NCBI RefSeq assembly: GCF_003287455.1
Contig: NZ_PRLC01000007.1
Coordinates: forward strand, 1 to 64,000
From: Faecalibacterium hattorii
Lineage (GTDB): Bacteria > Bacillota > Clostridia > Oscillospirales > Ruminococcaceae
Reading direction: 5' to 3'
Length of the DNA stretch: 64,000 nt
The position numbers were made by a program, and so were the translations under genes. Shown here piece after piece: positions 45,426 through 52,825 of this stretch; the first letter of the stretch is position 1, and each line of letters opens with the position of its first letter. The notes under the pieces are model-generated. The model had not been told where the DNA came from. It saw only the letters and a list, made by a program, of their open reading frames with translations, and ran no database searches.

Positions 45426-45454
45426 ATTATAATGTCCGGGGCGGATATTGTCAA
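45426..45454 (-). promoter_or_regulatory. Consensus promoter of the S41 peptidase leader
   Basis: On the minus strand: TTGACA (45449-45454), 17-bp spacer, TATAAT (45426-45431). Both hexamers are perfect. Confidence 0.8.
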
Positions 45455-45476
45455 GGGAAGTGAACGGGTTTCATCT

Positions 45477-46346
45477 CTAGGTGCCCACCGATTCATCTTG
45501 TTTGGTGTTTTGCATCCACCGCACCAGCGCTTCGGCGTCCTGTTTGCCTTTGGCGTACATTTTTTCAAGGCCGGCGCGGTTCTTGGTCAGGGTGGACATT
45601 CCCTCGGTGCTGTCCGGGGCGATGATGCAGACAAGGCCCTGTCGCTCCAGCTCCCGCGCCCGCTGGACAGCCGTGTTGTACCGCCATACCCGGCGGCGCA
45701 GCCCCTCGGCTGCAGCGGGGTAATGCGACTGCAGCAGGTGTGCCAGATGCTTGTCCCGGGCATCACTGCTCACCAGCCCGATGGGCTTGGTCAGGATGAG
45801 AGCCACCCGGTCGCAGCCGTGGGCAAAGGCCCATTCCAGCGGGACGGGATCGGCAAGGCCGCCATCAAAATAAGGCACGCCGTCGATGACGCAGGGCTGG
45901 TCGATGACCGGGATGCAGCAGGACGCCATGAGGATGCGGTAGTCGTCCGGGTGGAGGTCTGCCTTGGTGAAATACTGCGCCTCGCCGTTCTGTGCATTAG
46001 CGGCCACCACGCAGAGCCCTGCCGGGCTGCGGGCAAGCGCCGCGTAATCCAGCGGATTCTCGCCGCCTGCATTGCTGAGGGTGCCGTAGACATAGTCCAG
46101 ATCGAGATAGGAGTGCTTGCGGATGAGGTTGTGCACGCTCATGTACTCCCTGCGGAAGGAGTATTCATCGTAAAAGGGCTTGTTCCGCCCATGCTGGCCT
46201 GCCAGATAGGACGCCATATTGGCGCTGCCCGCCGAAACGCCGATGCAGAGATCGAAGCGGAGGTCCTCCTCCAAGCAGCGGTCCAGCACGCCAGCGCCGT
46301 AAATGCCCCGCAGGCCGCCACCCACATCGATGACACCGTATTTCAT
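45477..46346 (-). CDS. Patatin-like phospholipase
   Basis: A 289-residue lipid acyl hydrolase with a Ser-Asp dyad. It has the oxyanion glycine run DVGGGLRGIYGAGVLD, the nucleophile motif GVSAGSAN (Ser about 40) and the Asp motif in FDGGLADPVPLEWA. No signal peptide. GGAGGAACAGACC precedes the ATG at 46346; a longer in-frame start has a poorer context. It ends just before the S41 leader promoter. Confidence 0.9.
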   Translation of the reverse strand: MKYGVIDVGGGLRGIYGAGVLDRCLEEDLRFDLCIGVSAGSANMASYLAGQHGRNKPFYDEYSFRREYMSVHNLIRKHSYLDLDYVYGTLSNAGGENPLDYAALARSPAGLCVVAANAQNGEAQYFTKADLHPDDYRILMASCCIPVIDQPCVIDGVPYFDGGLADPVPLEWAFAHGCDRVALILTKPIGLVSSDARDKHLAHLLQSHYPAAAEGLRRRVWRYNTAVQRARELERQGLVCIIAPDSTEGMSTLTKNRAGLEKMYAKGKQDAEALVRWMQNTKQDESVGT

Positions 46347-46507
46347 GGTCTGTTCCTCCATCGTTTCATTCCATTTCCCTCCCAGTATAACGGGACGGCG
46401 GGAAATACTCATTGAGCAAACGGCGGGATCTGATGCAATTTGCGGCAGAAAGCAGGATCTGCCGCAATGGTGGCAAACAAAAACGGCCAGCGTATCATGT
46501 GCTCTGT

Positions 46508-46553
46508 GATATGTACCCCCAATACTGGACACCCAGTATTGGGGGTACATATC
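46508..46553. repeat. Perfect 21-bp inverted repeat
   Basis: The arm GATATGTACCCCCAATACTG+G (46508-46528) is repeated exactly in reverse at 46533-46553, with the 4-nt loop ACAC. The inner TGTACCCCC...GGGGGTACA has TG/CA ends like terminal repeats of IS3-type elements. No T-run follows. It marks the start of the AT-rich stretch before the island. Confidence 0.85.
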
Positions 46554-46777
46554 AGTAACCTGCTCTTTCTTTGCCCTTTTTGTTGCAATCCGTTCTGAAT
46601 AATTGTCCTTTGATTTCGTTGAATGTGTTCCGTTCTTACTGCCTTTGGTTCTTGCTATAGCTGTGTCCTCTTATTTTATAAGTTCTTTTCTTATCTTATG
46701 GAAATGATATCTTCAATGTCGTTCAAACTGCTTTCGAGATTTTTCTGATTGCATATTCCAAGAACCAGAAGCAGGCT
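46554..46777. other. AT-rich intergenic segment before the island, no gene recognised
   Basis: This stretch has a base composition clearly lower in GC than its surroundings. It holds only short frames without ribosome sites. A fragment reading FEIFLIAYSKNQKQAL just before 46784 could be the tail of a lost gene, but nothing identifies it. Confidence 0.4.
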
Positions 46778-46842
46778 CTGTAAACCACTAGTTTACAGGG
46801 TCTGTTTTTTTCTTGACAAGGGCATCTTGTATCTGCTAGACT
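46778..46842 (+). promoter_or_regulatory. Island promoter D with an upstream palindrome, drives the XRE gene
   Basis: TTGACA (46813-46818), 18-bp spacer, TAGACT (46837-46842). A perfect palindrome CTGTAAAC-CACTA-GTTTACAG (46778-46798) lies upstream, centred at about -61. It is the full form of the half-site motif seen at the four other island promoters. Confidence 0.7.
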
Positions 46843-46942
46843 ACAGGTAGTTGAACAGGGTTGATCCTTCCATTGATCGCAGCGTGAATTTTTTTTCGGA
46901 GCCGCAAGGCTCACACGTCAAAAACGATCAGGAGGAAAGATC

Positions 46943-47890
46943 ATGGAAAACAAACTTACCGTGAATTATGCAACCGCATGGCTTATGGGGGTGGACCCTG
47001 CTGCAACTGGCGCAAGGCTGAAGCAGTACCGCAACGCCAACCACCTGACGCAGGAAGGGCTCTCGGGCATTCTGACGGATGGAGGCGACCCGGCTTCCCG
47101 GGTGAGCATCAGCATGTGGGAGAGCGGCAAAAAACTGCCAACTCTGTCGCACATGGTGTTCCTGCGGGAGCTGTACGGCTGCACGCTCGACGAGCTGATC
47201 TGTACTTACCGGCAGTCCGCAAGGGAGGCCGCAGACGGGGATCAGCCCGTCGTTTTTTATTATGATCTTCTATTGAACGCCGCAGGTTTCATGCCTGCGG
47301 CGTTTTTTGCGTTGCAGAGTGCTTTGCACGGGGTTAACCGCTGGTATATAGTGGTTTTTTGGCATCGGCAGTATACTTTGACCATGATCACGGCGGGGTC
47401 GCAAGACAGCCGAAACAAAGCCGCATACAAGCTGGAAACGCAAGGAGGAACCACCATGAAAAACATCAATTGCAAGAAGGATAAAGACCGCATCCTCTGT
47501 GTCACCGTGCGTGCACCGCTGGCAAAGAGACCCGGCAGACCGGTGCGGTATGTTGGCGCACACAACTTCTACTACCAGCCTGCTGGCAGCAAGGAGATCG
47601 CCTACCTGCTCAGCATGAAGAAATACGCAGCCACGGTCTACCACTTCTTTGAAGCGAACGGCCGTCTGGTCTGCGATGAAGACACCTGCATGACCCACAG
47701 CATCACCCTCGGCCAGCTCTACACTTCCCGTGCGGACCACAGCAACTTTTTGCTGAACAAACTGTTCCAGCGTCTGCCTGCACAGATCGAGTATGTGTGC
47801 CGGTATGAGCTGGGTGCAGCAAAAGCCGCCGACGAGCTGCTGGAAGCAGTGCCTGCCCGCCGCTTTGACGGCGAGCGCGATGCAGCCTGA
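46943..47890 (+). CDS. XRE-family regulator; frame runs without a stop into the next gene
   Basis: Residues 22-85 are a Xre/Cro helix-turn-helix (GARLKQYRNANHLTQEGLSG, then SISMWESGKKLPT). AGGAGG precedes the ATG. After about residue 95 the frame passes through two intrinsic terminators (47234-47258 and 47276-47308) and promoter E, then continues in frame through the 144-residue protein that has its own ribosome site at 47456. The real regulator probably covers only the first 100-110 codons, and its mRNA would end before any stop codon. A genuine 315-residue fusion is less likely. It is the likely regulator of the island promoters. Confidence 0.6.
   Translation: MENKLTVNYATAWLMGVDPAATGARLKQYRNANHLTQEGLSGILTDGGDPASRVSISMWESGKKLPTLSHMVFLRELYGCTLDELICTYRQSAREAADGDQPVVFYYDLLLNAAGFMPAAFFALQSALHGVNRWYIVVFWHRQYTLTMITAGSQDSRNKAAYKLETQGGTTMKNINCKKDKDRILCVTVRAPLAKRPGRPVRYVGAHNFYYQPAGSKEIAYLLSMKKYAATVYHFFEANGRLVCDEDTCMTHSITLGQLYTSRADHSNFLLNKLFQRLPAQIEYVCRYELGAAKAADELLEAVPARRFDGERDAA
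47234..47258 (+). terminator. Terminator inside the XRE reading frame
   Basis: GACGGG (47234-47239) pairs with CCCGTC (47246-47251), followed by GTTTTTT. Confidence 0.65.
47276..47308 (+). terminator. Second, stronger terminator inside the XRE frame
   Basis: AACGCCGCAGG (47276-47286) pairs perfectly with 47294-47304, followed by TTTTTTG. Confidence 0.85.
47332..47377 (+). promoter_or_regulatory. Island promoter E
   Basis: The motif GGTTAACCGCTGGTATA starts 40 bp before TATACT (47372-47377). No standard -35 hexamer at 17 bp. It drives 47456-51203 (four genes). Confidence 0.7.
47456..47890 (+). CDS. Unknown 144-residue protein, first gene of the AAA/JAMM-E1 unit
   Basis: Starts MKNINCKKDKDRILCVTV after CAAGGAGGAACCACC, behind promoter E. 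The protein is basic with scattered Cys and no membrane segment. It contains a Gly/Arg/Pro-rich stretch (AKRPGRPVRYVGAHNFYY) and an aromatic middle (YHFFEANGRLVCDED). I recognise no family. It could be a small modifier or adaptor of the system, but the C-terminus (GERDAA) lacks the di-glycine of ubiquitin-like proteins. It shares a reading frame with the upstream XRE ORF. Confidence 0.7.
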   Translation: MKNINCKKDKDRILCVTVRAPLAKRPGRPVRYVGAHNFYYQPAGSKEIAYLLSMKKYAATVYHFFEANGRLVCDEDTCMTHSITLGQLYTSRADHSNFLLNKLFQRLPAQIEYVCRYELGAAKAADELLEAVPARRFDGERDAA

Positions 47891-47904
47891 AAGGAGGATG
47901 CTTT

Positions 47905-48135
47905 ATGAGCAGCTTCATTGAGTTCACCACCATTGCGCTGGTACTGGTCTACATCGGCGTGGCCGCATGGAAGATCTGCACCTGCCGCACCATCTCGGGC
48001 AGCATTGGCGTGTCCTGCGCATTCCTGATCGGAGGGTTCTTCATTCTCCCGGTGGCTTACTCGGTGGCCACCGTGGTGTGCTGGGTGGCCGCCATTGCAA
48101 TCGTTCTGGCACTGATCGGTGCCTTCTTCGGCTGA
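47905..48135 (+). CDS. Small two-helix membrane protein
   Basis: 76 residues with two or three hydrophobic segments (FTTIALVLVYIGVAAWKI; GVSCAFLIGGFFILPVAYSV; VVCWVAAIAIVLALIGAF). AAAGGAGGATGCTTT precedes the ATG, and the AAA+ gene follows 13 bp later. It may anchor the AAA+ or JAMM-E1 protein at the membrane, judging by position only. Confidence 0.7.
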   Translation: MSSFIEFTTIALVLVYIGVAAWKICTCRTISGSIGVSCAFLIGGFFILPVAYSVATVVCWVAAIAIVLALIGAFFG

Positions 48136-48148
48136 AAGGAGCTTAGCA

Positions 48149-49483
48149 ATGAAAGAATTTGTCTTTGGCACGGCCGCACAGTTCGACTGGCTGGAAGCAC
48201 TGCTGGCCGATGGCCGCTGCCATGTGTTTGAGCACTGCGTGCTGCCCCCCGGCTGCACGCCGGGCACGGCACGGCTGGGCTTTGAAAAGAACAGCAGCGT
48301 CTATATCCTCTACATCGACTACGGCATCAAGACCACGGTGCAGGATGCAAAGTTCTGTAGCCTGCTGGAGCAGGGCGAGGTACGCTTTGTCTGCATGCAG
48401 GATATGGTCGAGTTCCTGTATGCGCTGCAGCCCCTGTTTGGTGCAGCGGCCCCTTCCGCTGGTGCGGAGCCTGACAGAGCGCAGGCAACACCCCCTGTGG
48501 CAGAGGAAACGCCTTCGGAGGACGATGTGGTGGACATGGCGGCGGTGCTGGAGCAGCGGGAAAAGCGGGAGCAGCCCCAACTTGTGGACCCGGAAAAGAT
48601 CAGCGGTCCGCTCAAGAAGCATGTCTTTGGGCAGGATGATGCCCTGAACGACATCGCGGAGCTGGTGGCGGTGCACAAGATGCAGAAGAAGGAGAAGATC
48701 CTCACCGTGATGCTGCTTGGCCCCACAGCAACAGGCAAATCAGAGACCGCAAAGTCGCTTGCGAAGATACTGACCGGGATCTACGGCACCGAGTACGGCT
48801 GCATCGAGGTTGCGGGCAGCGAGTTTGCAAGCTCCCACACCGTGAACCGCTTTTTCGGCGCGCCTCCGGGCTACGTCGGCCACGGCCAGCCCACAGTGCT
48901 GGACCCCGTGCGGCAGAACCCCTACCAGATCATCGTCATCGACGAGATCGAGAAGAGCGACCCCAAGGTGGTGGAAGGGCTCATGGAGGCCATTGACACC
49001 GGCAAGCTAGGCATGGCGGACAATTCCCCCGCCATCGACCTCAGCCGCTGCATCCTGATCTTCACCTCAAATCTCCCCATCCCCATGGACAAGTACCGGG
49101 CAGCCGGTGACTTCGAGCGCACCGAGATCTGCCGCGATGCCTTCACCAAATACTGCCACCGGCCCGAGATCAGCGGCAAGATCGCCAACTACATCGTCTA
49201 CCAGGAGCTTAGCCCCGAGGCCAATGCGCGCATCGTGATCAAGTTTATTCGTCAGGAGCTGGCGAATTACGACATCAAGCTGCGCTCCATCGACCCGGCA
49301 CTGCTCAACGAGTTCCTTGACTTCAATACGGCTTACGGTGCCCGCACCCGCGCCGGGAACGTCCGGGCATCGGTGGGCCGGCAGCTGCTGCACCTGCAAC
49401 TGAGCCACCCGCAGGAGGTTCTGGCCGGGAAGTCGGCAGCCCTCAGCGGTTCACTGCGCAAGATCCAGTTCGATCTTGCTTAA
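48149..49483 (+). CDS. ClpA/ClpB-like AAA+ ATPase with an island-specific N-domain
   Basis: 444 residues. Residues 1-98 are a domain shared with the 52503-52802 protein (MKEFVFGTAAQFDWLEALLA, RCHVFEHC, LGFEKN). An acidic linker follows. The AAA+ module has VFGQDDALNDIAEL, Walker A GPTATGKS (191-198), pore loop GYVG (241-244), Walker B IIVIDEIEKS (261-270) and sensor IFTSN. This is the second-ring type of Clp/Hsp100 ATPases, so it is probably a protein unfoldase. No IGF/IGL ClpP-docking loop is visible. AAAGGAGCTTAGCA precedes the start. It overlaps nothing and leads directly to the JAMM-E1 gene. Confidence 0.88.
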   Translation: MKEFVFGTAAQFDWLEALLADGRCHVFEHCVLPPGCTPGTARLGFEKNSSVYILYIDYGIKTTVQDAKFCSLLEQGEVRFVCMQDMVEFLYALQPLFGAAAPSAGAEPDRAQATPPVAEETPSEDDVVDMAAVLEQREKREQPQLVDPEKISGPLKKHVFGQDDALNDIAELVAVHKMQKKEKILTVMLLGPTATGKSETAKSLAKILTGIYGTEYGCIEVAGSEFASSHTVNRFFGAPPGYVGHGQPTVLDPVRQNPYQIIVIDEIEKSDPKVVEGLMEAIDTGKLGMADNSPAIDLSRCILIFTSNLPIPMDKYRAAGDFERTEICRDAFTKYCHRPEISGKIANYIVYQELSPEANARIVIKFIRQELANYDIKLRSIDPALLNEFLDFNTAYGARTRAGNVRASVGRQLLHLQLSHPQEVLAGKSAALSGSLRKIQFDLA

Positions 49484-49499
49484 GAGAGAGGAGAATACC

Positions 49500-51203
49500 A
49501 TGCGTAACGAGTTCTTTGCAAACATTGAAGCCGGTGCTGCCGCGGTGCGCAGCCTTGCGTGCAGCTCTGCCGACCGTCTGACCCGCCAGCTGGCAAGCGA
49601 CCCCGTGCGGGAGAGCCAGAACCAGCTGCCCTGCCCGGAAAAACCGGCGGAGCCTACGGTCCGCTTTTCCCGCCAGGTGCTGGCGGACTTCCGAAGCAAT
49701 GTGGGCCGCTACGCCCCCGAGACCGGCGGCATGATGGGCAGCACCGGGGATATGGCGCTGGTGGACCTGTGCCACTTCGATGCCCTCTCCCGCAACACGC
49801 CGGGCACCTTCTACTACGATGTGGATTCCATGACAAAGGTGTTCCACGACTGGGCCGAGAAAGGCTACCGCGTTACCGGCATCTACCACAGCCACCCCCG
49901 CGGCTGCATCCGCCCCTCCTACCACGATATTTCCACGGCGCTGATCCATCTGCGCTTCTTTGAGCAGGACTTCTTCTACCTGCCCATCCTTCGGCCTGCC
50001 CGCAAGGGGCTGTTCACGCTGTATTTCTACATCGTGCACCTCAAGGGCGATACTCTGACCGTGGATCTGGATCATGTGCTGCGGGCGGAAAGCGGCAGCC
50101 GCTATGCGCTGTGCACGTTTGCCCCGTGGCACAGGGAATACTCTGTGGCGGAGATGGACGCATACCGCGCTTCGCTGGAAGCACAGGAGCAGCCTGAAAC
50201 ACCTGCCGAAGACCCTGTAGTCAAGGCCCCCGCACAGCCTGCCGAGACCCCGGATTACTTCGGCAAGGTGCGTTCGCTCTACCCCCAGAAGGTGCTGGAG
50301 CAGAAAGTGGTGGTCTGCATTGGCGTGGGCGGGGCACGCAGTTTCTTGGAAAACTGCGCCCGCTCGGGCTTGCGCAACTTCATCCTCATGGACCCGGACA
50401 TCGTCAGCCCCTCCAACATAGCGACGCAGGCCGTGTTCATCTCCGAGATGGGCCGCAAAAAGGTCGAGGTAATCCGCGACCGCATCCGCGATATAAACCC
50501 GGACGCACAGGTGCTCTGCATCCCGCGTGCGCTGGACGATGCCATGAGTGATGAAGCGTTCAAGGCATACCTCGACCGCTTCCCCGGTCGCAAAGTTACC
50601 GATTACCTGATCCTTGGCTGCACTGATAACTTCGCAGCCCAGAAACGCTCTTCCATGCTGGCGCTGAAGTACGGCATGCCGTATCTGGCAGCCATGATGT
50701 ACGCACATGGTGCGGCTGCGGAGCTGATTTTCCTCTACCCCGGTGTGACGGCCAGCTGCCCGCGCTGTTTGCTGCGCAGCCGGTTCGAGCAATACGAACA
50801 CGGCTACCAGAACGACGTGGACTCCTCGGCCTGCCCCATCTTCGCCACCGAGCGGATGAACGCCACAAAGGGGTATCTGGCTCTGATGCTCCTGCTGTAC
50901 CACGAGGCTCCCGGCAGCCCCTTCAACACGATGCTGGACGCGGTGAAAGACCGCAACTTTGTGTGGATCCGCCTTGCCCCGGACCTCAAGGAACAGCTGG
51001 GCATCCAGCTGTTCGATCAGGTGCTGGGCGGGGACGCCGGGTGCTTTGCCTACATGGACGAGACGCTCTGGGTGCCCCAGCACCCGGATCGGCCCGAGTT
51101 CGGTGCAAAGCCCTGCAAGATGTGCGGCGGCACCGGCGACCTGCGCCACCTGCAGGTGGACTGGGCCGAGCTGGACACCCGCGCTATCCACTTCGACACC
51201 TGA
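49500..51203 (+). CDS. JAMM metalloprotease fused to an E1/ThiF-like adenylyltransferase
   Basis: 567 residues. Residues about 50-200 are a JAB/MPN domain with the complete JAMM signature: Glu74 (ETGGMMGS), then H130-S-H132 and S140-Y-H-D143, i.e. HxHx7SxxD, as in deubiquitinases. Residues about 255-567 are an E1/ThiF domain: CIGVGGARS (nucleotide loop), LMDPDIVSPSNIATQ (the usual Arg of SNxxRQ is Thr), GRKKVEVI and GCTDNFAAQKRSS. Two Cys pairs, CPRC (420-423) and CKMC (539-542), form a zinc site. Such fusions activate and recycle ubiquitin-like modifiers. AGAGAGGAGAATACC precedes the ATG. No signal peptide. Confidence 0.9.
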   Translation: MRNEFFANIEAGAAAVRSLACSSADRLTRQLASDPVRESQNQLPCPEKPAEPTVRFSRQVLADFRSNVGRYAPETGGMMGSTGDMALVDLCHFDALSRNTPGTFYYDVDSMTKVFHDWAEKGYRVTGIYHSHPRGCIRPSYHDISTALIHLRFFEQDFFYLPILRPARKGLFTLYFYIVHLKGDTLTVDLDHVLRAESGSRYALCTFAPWHREYSVAEMDAYRASLEAQEQPETPAEDPVVKAPAQPAETPDYFGKVRSLYPQKVLEQKVVVCIGVGGARSFLENCARSGLRNFILMDPDIVSPSNIATQAVFISEMGRKKVEVIRDRIRDINPDAQVLCIPRALDDAMSDEAFKAYLDRFPGRKVTDYLILGCTDNFAAQKRSSMLALKYGMPYLAAMMYAHGAAAELIFLYPGVTASCPRCLLRSRFEQYEHGYQNDVDSSACPIFATERMNATKGYLALMLLLYHEAPGSPFNTMLDAVKDRNFVWIRLAPDLKEQLGIQLFDQVLGGDAGCFAYMDETLWVPQHPDRPEFGAKPCKMCGGTGDLRHLQVDWAELDTRAIHFDT

Positions 51204-51245
51204 GAGCTTTTTGCACCGCAAACCGGTGGCTGAAACAAAAGACCC

Positions 51246-51291
51246 TGTAAACCAGCGGTTGATTCCTTTCCCAACGCAGGAGGCTTATAAT
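51246..51291 (+). promoter_or_regulatory. Island promoter A
   Basis: The motif TGTAAACCAGCGGTTGA starts 40 bp before TATAAT (51286-51291). There is no consensus -35. It drives the Gly-repeat gene. Confidence 0.75.
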
Positions 51292-51404
51292 ACAAACAAC
51301 ATAAGGCTTCACAAGTCTTATGCTGAAAGATACACTTCCGCCGGTCTGGCACCCAACCCGGGGTGCCCAGCCCAGTGGTCACACAAAACGGAGGTCTTTG
51401 CCCT

Positions 51405-52199
51405 ATGGCAAACGCAGAAATGGTCCGCATCCACACCCACAACATCCATGAGGAAGCGAAGATGAAGAACGAAACTATGAACGCCCGTAACCAGCTGCCT
51501 GGTGGCGGCTTCCACGGCAGCGAGCAGCAGACGAGCCTGCCCGGCGGCGGCTTCCATGGCGGCGAGCAGCAGACGAGCTTGCCCGGTGGCGGCTTCCACG
51601 GCGGCGAGCAGCAGACGAGCCTGCCCGGCGGCGGCTTCCACGGCGGCGAGCAGCAGTCGAGCATGCCCGGCGGCGGCTTCCGTGGCGGCGAGCAGCAGTC
51701 GAGCCTGCCCGGCGGCGGCTTCCATGGCGGCGAGCAGCAGACGAGCTTGCCCGGTGGCGGCTTCCACGGCGGCGAGCAGCAGACGAGCCTGCCCGGCGGC
51801 GGCTTCCACGGCGGCGAGCAGCAGTCGAGCATGCCCGGCGGCGGCTTCCGTGGCGGCGAGCAGCAGTCGAGCCTGCCCGGCGGCGGCTTCCATGGCGGCG
51901 AGCAGCAGACGAGCTTGCCCGGTGGCGGCTTCCACGGCGGCGAGCAGCAGTCGAGCCTGCCCGGCGGCGGCTTCCACGGCGGCGAGCAGCAGTCGAGCCT
52001 GCCCGGCGGTGGCTTCCACGGCGGCGAGCAGCAGACGAGCTTGCCCGGCGGTGGCTTCCACGGCGGCGAGCAGCAGACGAGCTTGCCCGGTGGCGGCTTC
52101 CACCATGGAGACGAACGGCAGGGTGACCCGTCAGAGAGCTGGCAGAAAGTGACTCTGCTTCTGGAGAATGGGGAAAGAGCCGATGTTCTGATCGAATAG
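51405..52199 (+). CDS. Tandem Gly-Gly-Gly repeat protein (LPGGGFHGGEQQTS units)
   Basis: 264 residues. A 30-residue head (MANAEMVRIHTHNIHEEAKM...) is followed by fourteen 14-residue repeats of LPGGGFHGGEQQ(T/S)S. A diverged fifteenth and a short tail (WQKVTLLLENGERADVLIE) end the protein. The tail resembles a beta-hairpin of a beta-grasp fold, but this is weak. Two units (5 and 9) read MPGGGFRGG, so a four-unit block has been duplicated. ACGGAGG precedes the ATG. It lies directly after JAMM-E1 under its own promoter A. It could be a modified or cleaved substrate, a scaffold, or an adhesive surface repeat; no signal peptide is present. Confidence 0.9.
   Translation: MANAEMVRIHTHNIHEEAKMKNETMNARNQLPGGGFHGSEQQTSLPGGGFHGGEQQTSLPGGGFHGGEQQTSLPGGGFHGGEQQSSMPGGGFRGGEQQSSLPGGGFHGGEQQTSLPGGGFHGGEQQTSLPGGGFHGGEQQSSMPGGGFRGGEQQSSLPGGGFHGGEQQTSLPGGGFHGGEQQSSLPGGGFHGGEQQSSLPGGGFHGGEQQTSLPGGGFHGGEQQTSLPGGGFHHGDERQGDPSESWQKVTLLLENGERADVLIE
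51495..52082 (+). repeat. Fourteen 42-bp tandem repeats
   Basis: Units of 42 bp encode 14 residues each and are nearly identical at DNA level, with synonymous and few coding changes, so they are recent or homogenised. Units 3-6 and 7-10 form a repeated 168-bp block. Confidence 0.92.
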
Positions 52200-52352
52200 G
52201 ATTAGAAGGCCATCTGGCCTCGCGAGGATGGAAGGCAGCTCAATATGCTGATCCATGACGGGCATCTGGTGTCGGAACTCGCTTGGTCATTCGTCTGACA
52301 GATAATAACGAAAGGAGATGATCGCAAAGCGCCTTATGGCGGCTTTGAGCAC

Positions 52353-52402
52353 AGCGGCCTGCAGACAGGGTGGCCAACCTGTCTGCAGGCCGCTTTTCTT
52401 TT
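52353..52402 (+). terminator. Strong terminator after the Gly-repeat gene
   Basis: A perfect 17-bp stem (AGCGGCCTGCAGACAGG, 52353-52369, with 52378-52394) is followed by TTTCTTTTTTT. Between 52200 and 52352 I see only short frames, one with AAAGGAG next to an ATG that again runs through the terminator. Confidence 0.88.
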
Positions 52403-52411
52403 TTTGTGCGG

Positions 52412-52457
52412 TGTAAACCAGCGGTTAGTTCAAAGCAGCCGGGATAAATTTTATACT
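52412..52457 (+). promoter_or_regulatory. Island promoter B
   Basis: The motif TGTAAACCAGCGGTTAG starts 40 bp before TATACT (52452-52457). It drives seven genes (52503-58239). Confidence 0.78.
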
Positions 52458-52502
52458 GGGACCAAAGCACAGCAAATGTGCAGCCAGAAAGGAGAAATGC
52501 CT

Positions 52503-52802
52503 ATGAAGGAATTCGTTTTGGGGACCGATGCACAGTACGAGATGCTCAAGCAGTCCCTAAATGATGATCGGTGCCATGTCTATGAGAGGTGCATCTTTCC
52601 TTCCTCGTTCAGTCGCCCCTCTGGGCGGATCGGCTTCGAGAAGGAGCAGGTGGGCTATGCACTTTTCATCGACAAAGGGCTCACCTGCGGCTGCCCGGTA
52701 GCCTCCCGGCTTCTGAAAAGCTGGCTGAAGGCCGGAACGCTGAAGTTTCTAGATTATACCGACATGAAGGTATTTCTGCGGAGCCTGACCTATCTTTATT
52801 GA
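52503..52802 (+). CDS. Stand-alone version of the AAA+ N-domain
   Basis: 99 residues similar end to end to residues 1-98 of the AAA+ ATPase (48149-49483). Shared features are MKEFV.GT.AQ, RCHV.E.C, R.GFEK, Y.L.ID.G and a C-terminal DM..FL..L. The family is not one I know. As a free copy it could be an adaptor that competes with or feeds the ATPase. AAAGGAGAAATGCCT precedes the chosen ATG; an ATG two codons earlier is too close to the site. Confidence 0.8.
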   Translation: MKEFVLGTDAQYEMLKQSLNDDRCHVYERCIFPSSFSRPSGRIGFEKEQVGYALFIDKGLTCGCPVASRLLKSWLKAGTLKFLDYTDMKVFLRSLTYLY

Positions 52803-52825
52803 AGTTACTTTGGGAGGAAGACTTT

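Noticed and set aside
45210-46415. 401-codon plus-strand ORF
   Set aside because: Opposite the patatin gene, which has GxSxG and DGG motifs and a good ribosome site.
49500-51203. PRTRC-type plasmid cassette
   Set aside because: PRTRC systems also have ThiF, JAB and E2-like parts, but the ParB-related and other PRTRC proteins are absent and the domain fusion differs.
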